Positions 4,461-5,028 of a stretch of 5,028 nucleotides of DNA are shown piece after piece (the first letter of the stretch is position 1; every line of letters begins with the position of its first letter). The position numbers and the translations under genes were made by a program. Under the pieces are notes generated by a model. The model had not been told where the DNA came from, did no database searches, and saw only the letters and a program-made list of their open reading frames with translations. Where the stretch lies: positions 1 through 5,028 of the forward strand of contig JAODNS010000132.1 in the NCBI GenBank assembly GCA_025465145.1, written 5' to 3'. The stretch is from Frankiales bacterium. Its GTDB lineage: Bacteria; Actinomycetota; Actinomycetes; Mycobacteriales; SCTD01.

Positions 4461-5028
4461 CGTGCCGCCTCCAGGTCTGCCTGCTCCTCGAGCAGCGCGC
4501 GGATCTTCGGGACGAGCCCCTCGCGCGCCGCCTGCACGGCGACGTCGACGCACACGGCGACCGCGGCCGGGCTGGCGGAGCCGTGGCCGACGACCACGAC
4601 GCCGTCGACGCCGAGCAGGACCGCCCCGCCGATGGCCTCCGGCGCCATGTGCGCGGTCGCCTCGCCGAACGCCGGCAGCAGCTCCTTCGCGGCCGCCTTG
4701 CGCTCGGGCGTCGACGTCATCGCCGCGAGCAGCAGCTCGCTCAGCATCGTCGCGGCGCCCTCGAGCCCCTTGACCAGGACGTTGCCGGTGAACCCGTCGG
4801 TGACGATCACGTCCGCGGCGCCGCCCATCGGGATGTCGCGGCCCTCCACGTTGCCGACGAACCGGATCGGGAGCGCCTTGAGCAGGTCGTACGCCTCCTT
4901 GCGGACGGCGTCGCCCTTGCCGGCCTCCTCGCCGTTGGTCAGCAGACCGACCCGCGGCTCGGGGATGCCGAGCCGGACGGTGGCGAAGGCGGAGCCGGCC
5001 AGCGCGTACTGCGCGAGCAGCGCGGCGT
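4457..5028 (-). CDS. plsX: Phosphate acyltransferase PlsX, C-terminal part (cut by window edge)
   Basis: PlsX converts acyl-ACP and phosphate into acyl phosphate, the donor for PlsY in the first step of phospholipid synthesis; it is a peripheral membrane enzyme. The last 189 residues are visible, out of about 330-345 usual for the family. The frame stays open from the right edge, and two leading bases belong to a cut codon. Conserved blocks are LGIPEPRVGLLTNGEEAGKG, then FVGNVEGRD at about fragment residues 56-64, VIVTDGFTGNVLVKGLEG at about 73-90, and a glycine-rich GGAVLLGVDGVVVVGHGS toward the end. A GTG at 4849 in the VEGRD block is internal, not the start, because conserved PlsX sequence continues before it. 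The TGA stop overlaps the acpP ATG, so the two are probably translated together. Confidence 0.97.
   Translation of the reverse strand, partial: AALLAQYALAGSAFATVRLGIPEPRVGLLTNGEEAGKGDAVRKEAYDLLKALPIRFVGNVEGRDIPMGGAADVIVTDGFTGNVLVKGLEGAATMLSELLLAAMTSTPERKAAAKELLPAFGEATAHMAPEAIGGAVLLGVDGVVVVGHGSASPAAVAVCVDVAVQAAREGLVPKIRALLEEQADLEAAR
4468..4472 (-). promoter_or_regulatory. Strong ribosome binding site of acpP
   Basis: GGAGG on the minus strand lies 7 nt before the acpP ATG and within the last codons of plsX. It is the best Shine-Dalgarno match in the window and fits the need for high acyl carrier protein output. It confirms the short 85-residue start over the upstream extension of the open frame. 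Confidence 0.78.

Noticed and set aside
4457..4849. A 130-codon protein starting at the GTG at 4849
   Set aside because: This GTG is the valine of the conserved PlsX GNVEGRD block. PlsX sequence continues in frame to the window edge, so it is an internal codon.
1..5028. Mobile elements, CRISPR arrays, tRNA or rRNA genes, toxin-antitoxin or defence modules
   Set aside because: I saw no transposase, integrase, spaced direct repeats, tRNA cloverleaf or known defence motif on either strand.

Overview
The window looks like chromosomal DNA from a high-GC actinobacterium. Codon third positions are almost all G or C, GTG starts are common, and the SMC N-terminus closely matches the actinobacterial consensus as I remember it. 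The genus cannot be fixed from this window. The gene order plsX-acpP-rnc-mutM-...-acyP-(63-codon gene)-smc is a housekeeping neighbourhood found with variations in many bacteria. It is read here almost entirely from the minus strand, so the biological 5' end is at the right edge.

Layout in minus-strand transcription order, from right to left. The 3' part of plsX (acyl-phosphate synthesis, 5028-4457) overlaps acpP (acyl carrier protein, 4460-4203) by ATGA. After a 31-nt gap comes rnc (RNase III, 4171-3482), whose end overlaps the start of mutM/fpg (DNA glycosylase, 3489-2635) by 8 nt. These four genes look like one transcription unit. The region 2638-1391 holds the only plus-strand gene, a 415-residue secreted protein with two FxLYD-like modules and two probable C-terminal Ig-like domains. 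It meets mutM tail to tail, and the two stop codons share the tetranucleotide CTAG. Divergent from it is acyP (acylphosphatase, 1306-1040), which appears to have a leaderless promoter. Next are a 122-nt spacer with a possible promoter and an inverted repeat, a 63-residue predicted coiled-coil protein (917-726) followed by a hairpin terminator, and the first 200 codons of smc (601 to the left edge).

Functionally, PlsX and AcpP belong to fatty-acid and phospholipid synthesis, RNase III to RNA processing, MutM to oxidative base repair, AcyP to acyl-phosphate hydrolysis and SMC to chromosome organisation. No mobile element, CRISPR array, tRNA or rRNA is visible. No intergenic stretch exceeds 300 bases. 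I see no overt new defence or mobile system. The least explained items are the secreted plus-strand protein inserted in the housekeeping block and the 63-residue protein next to smc.
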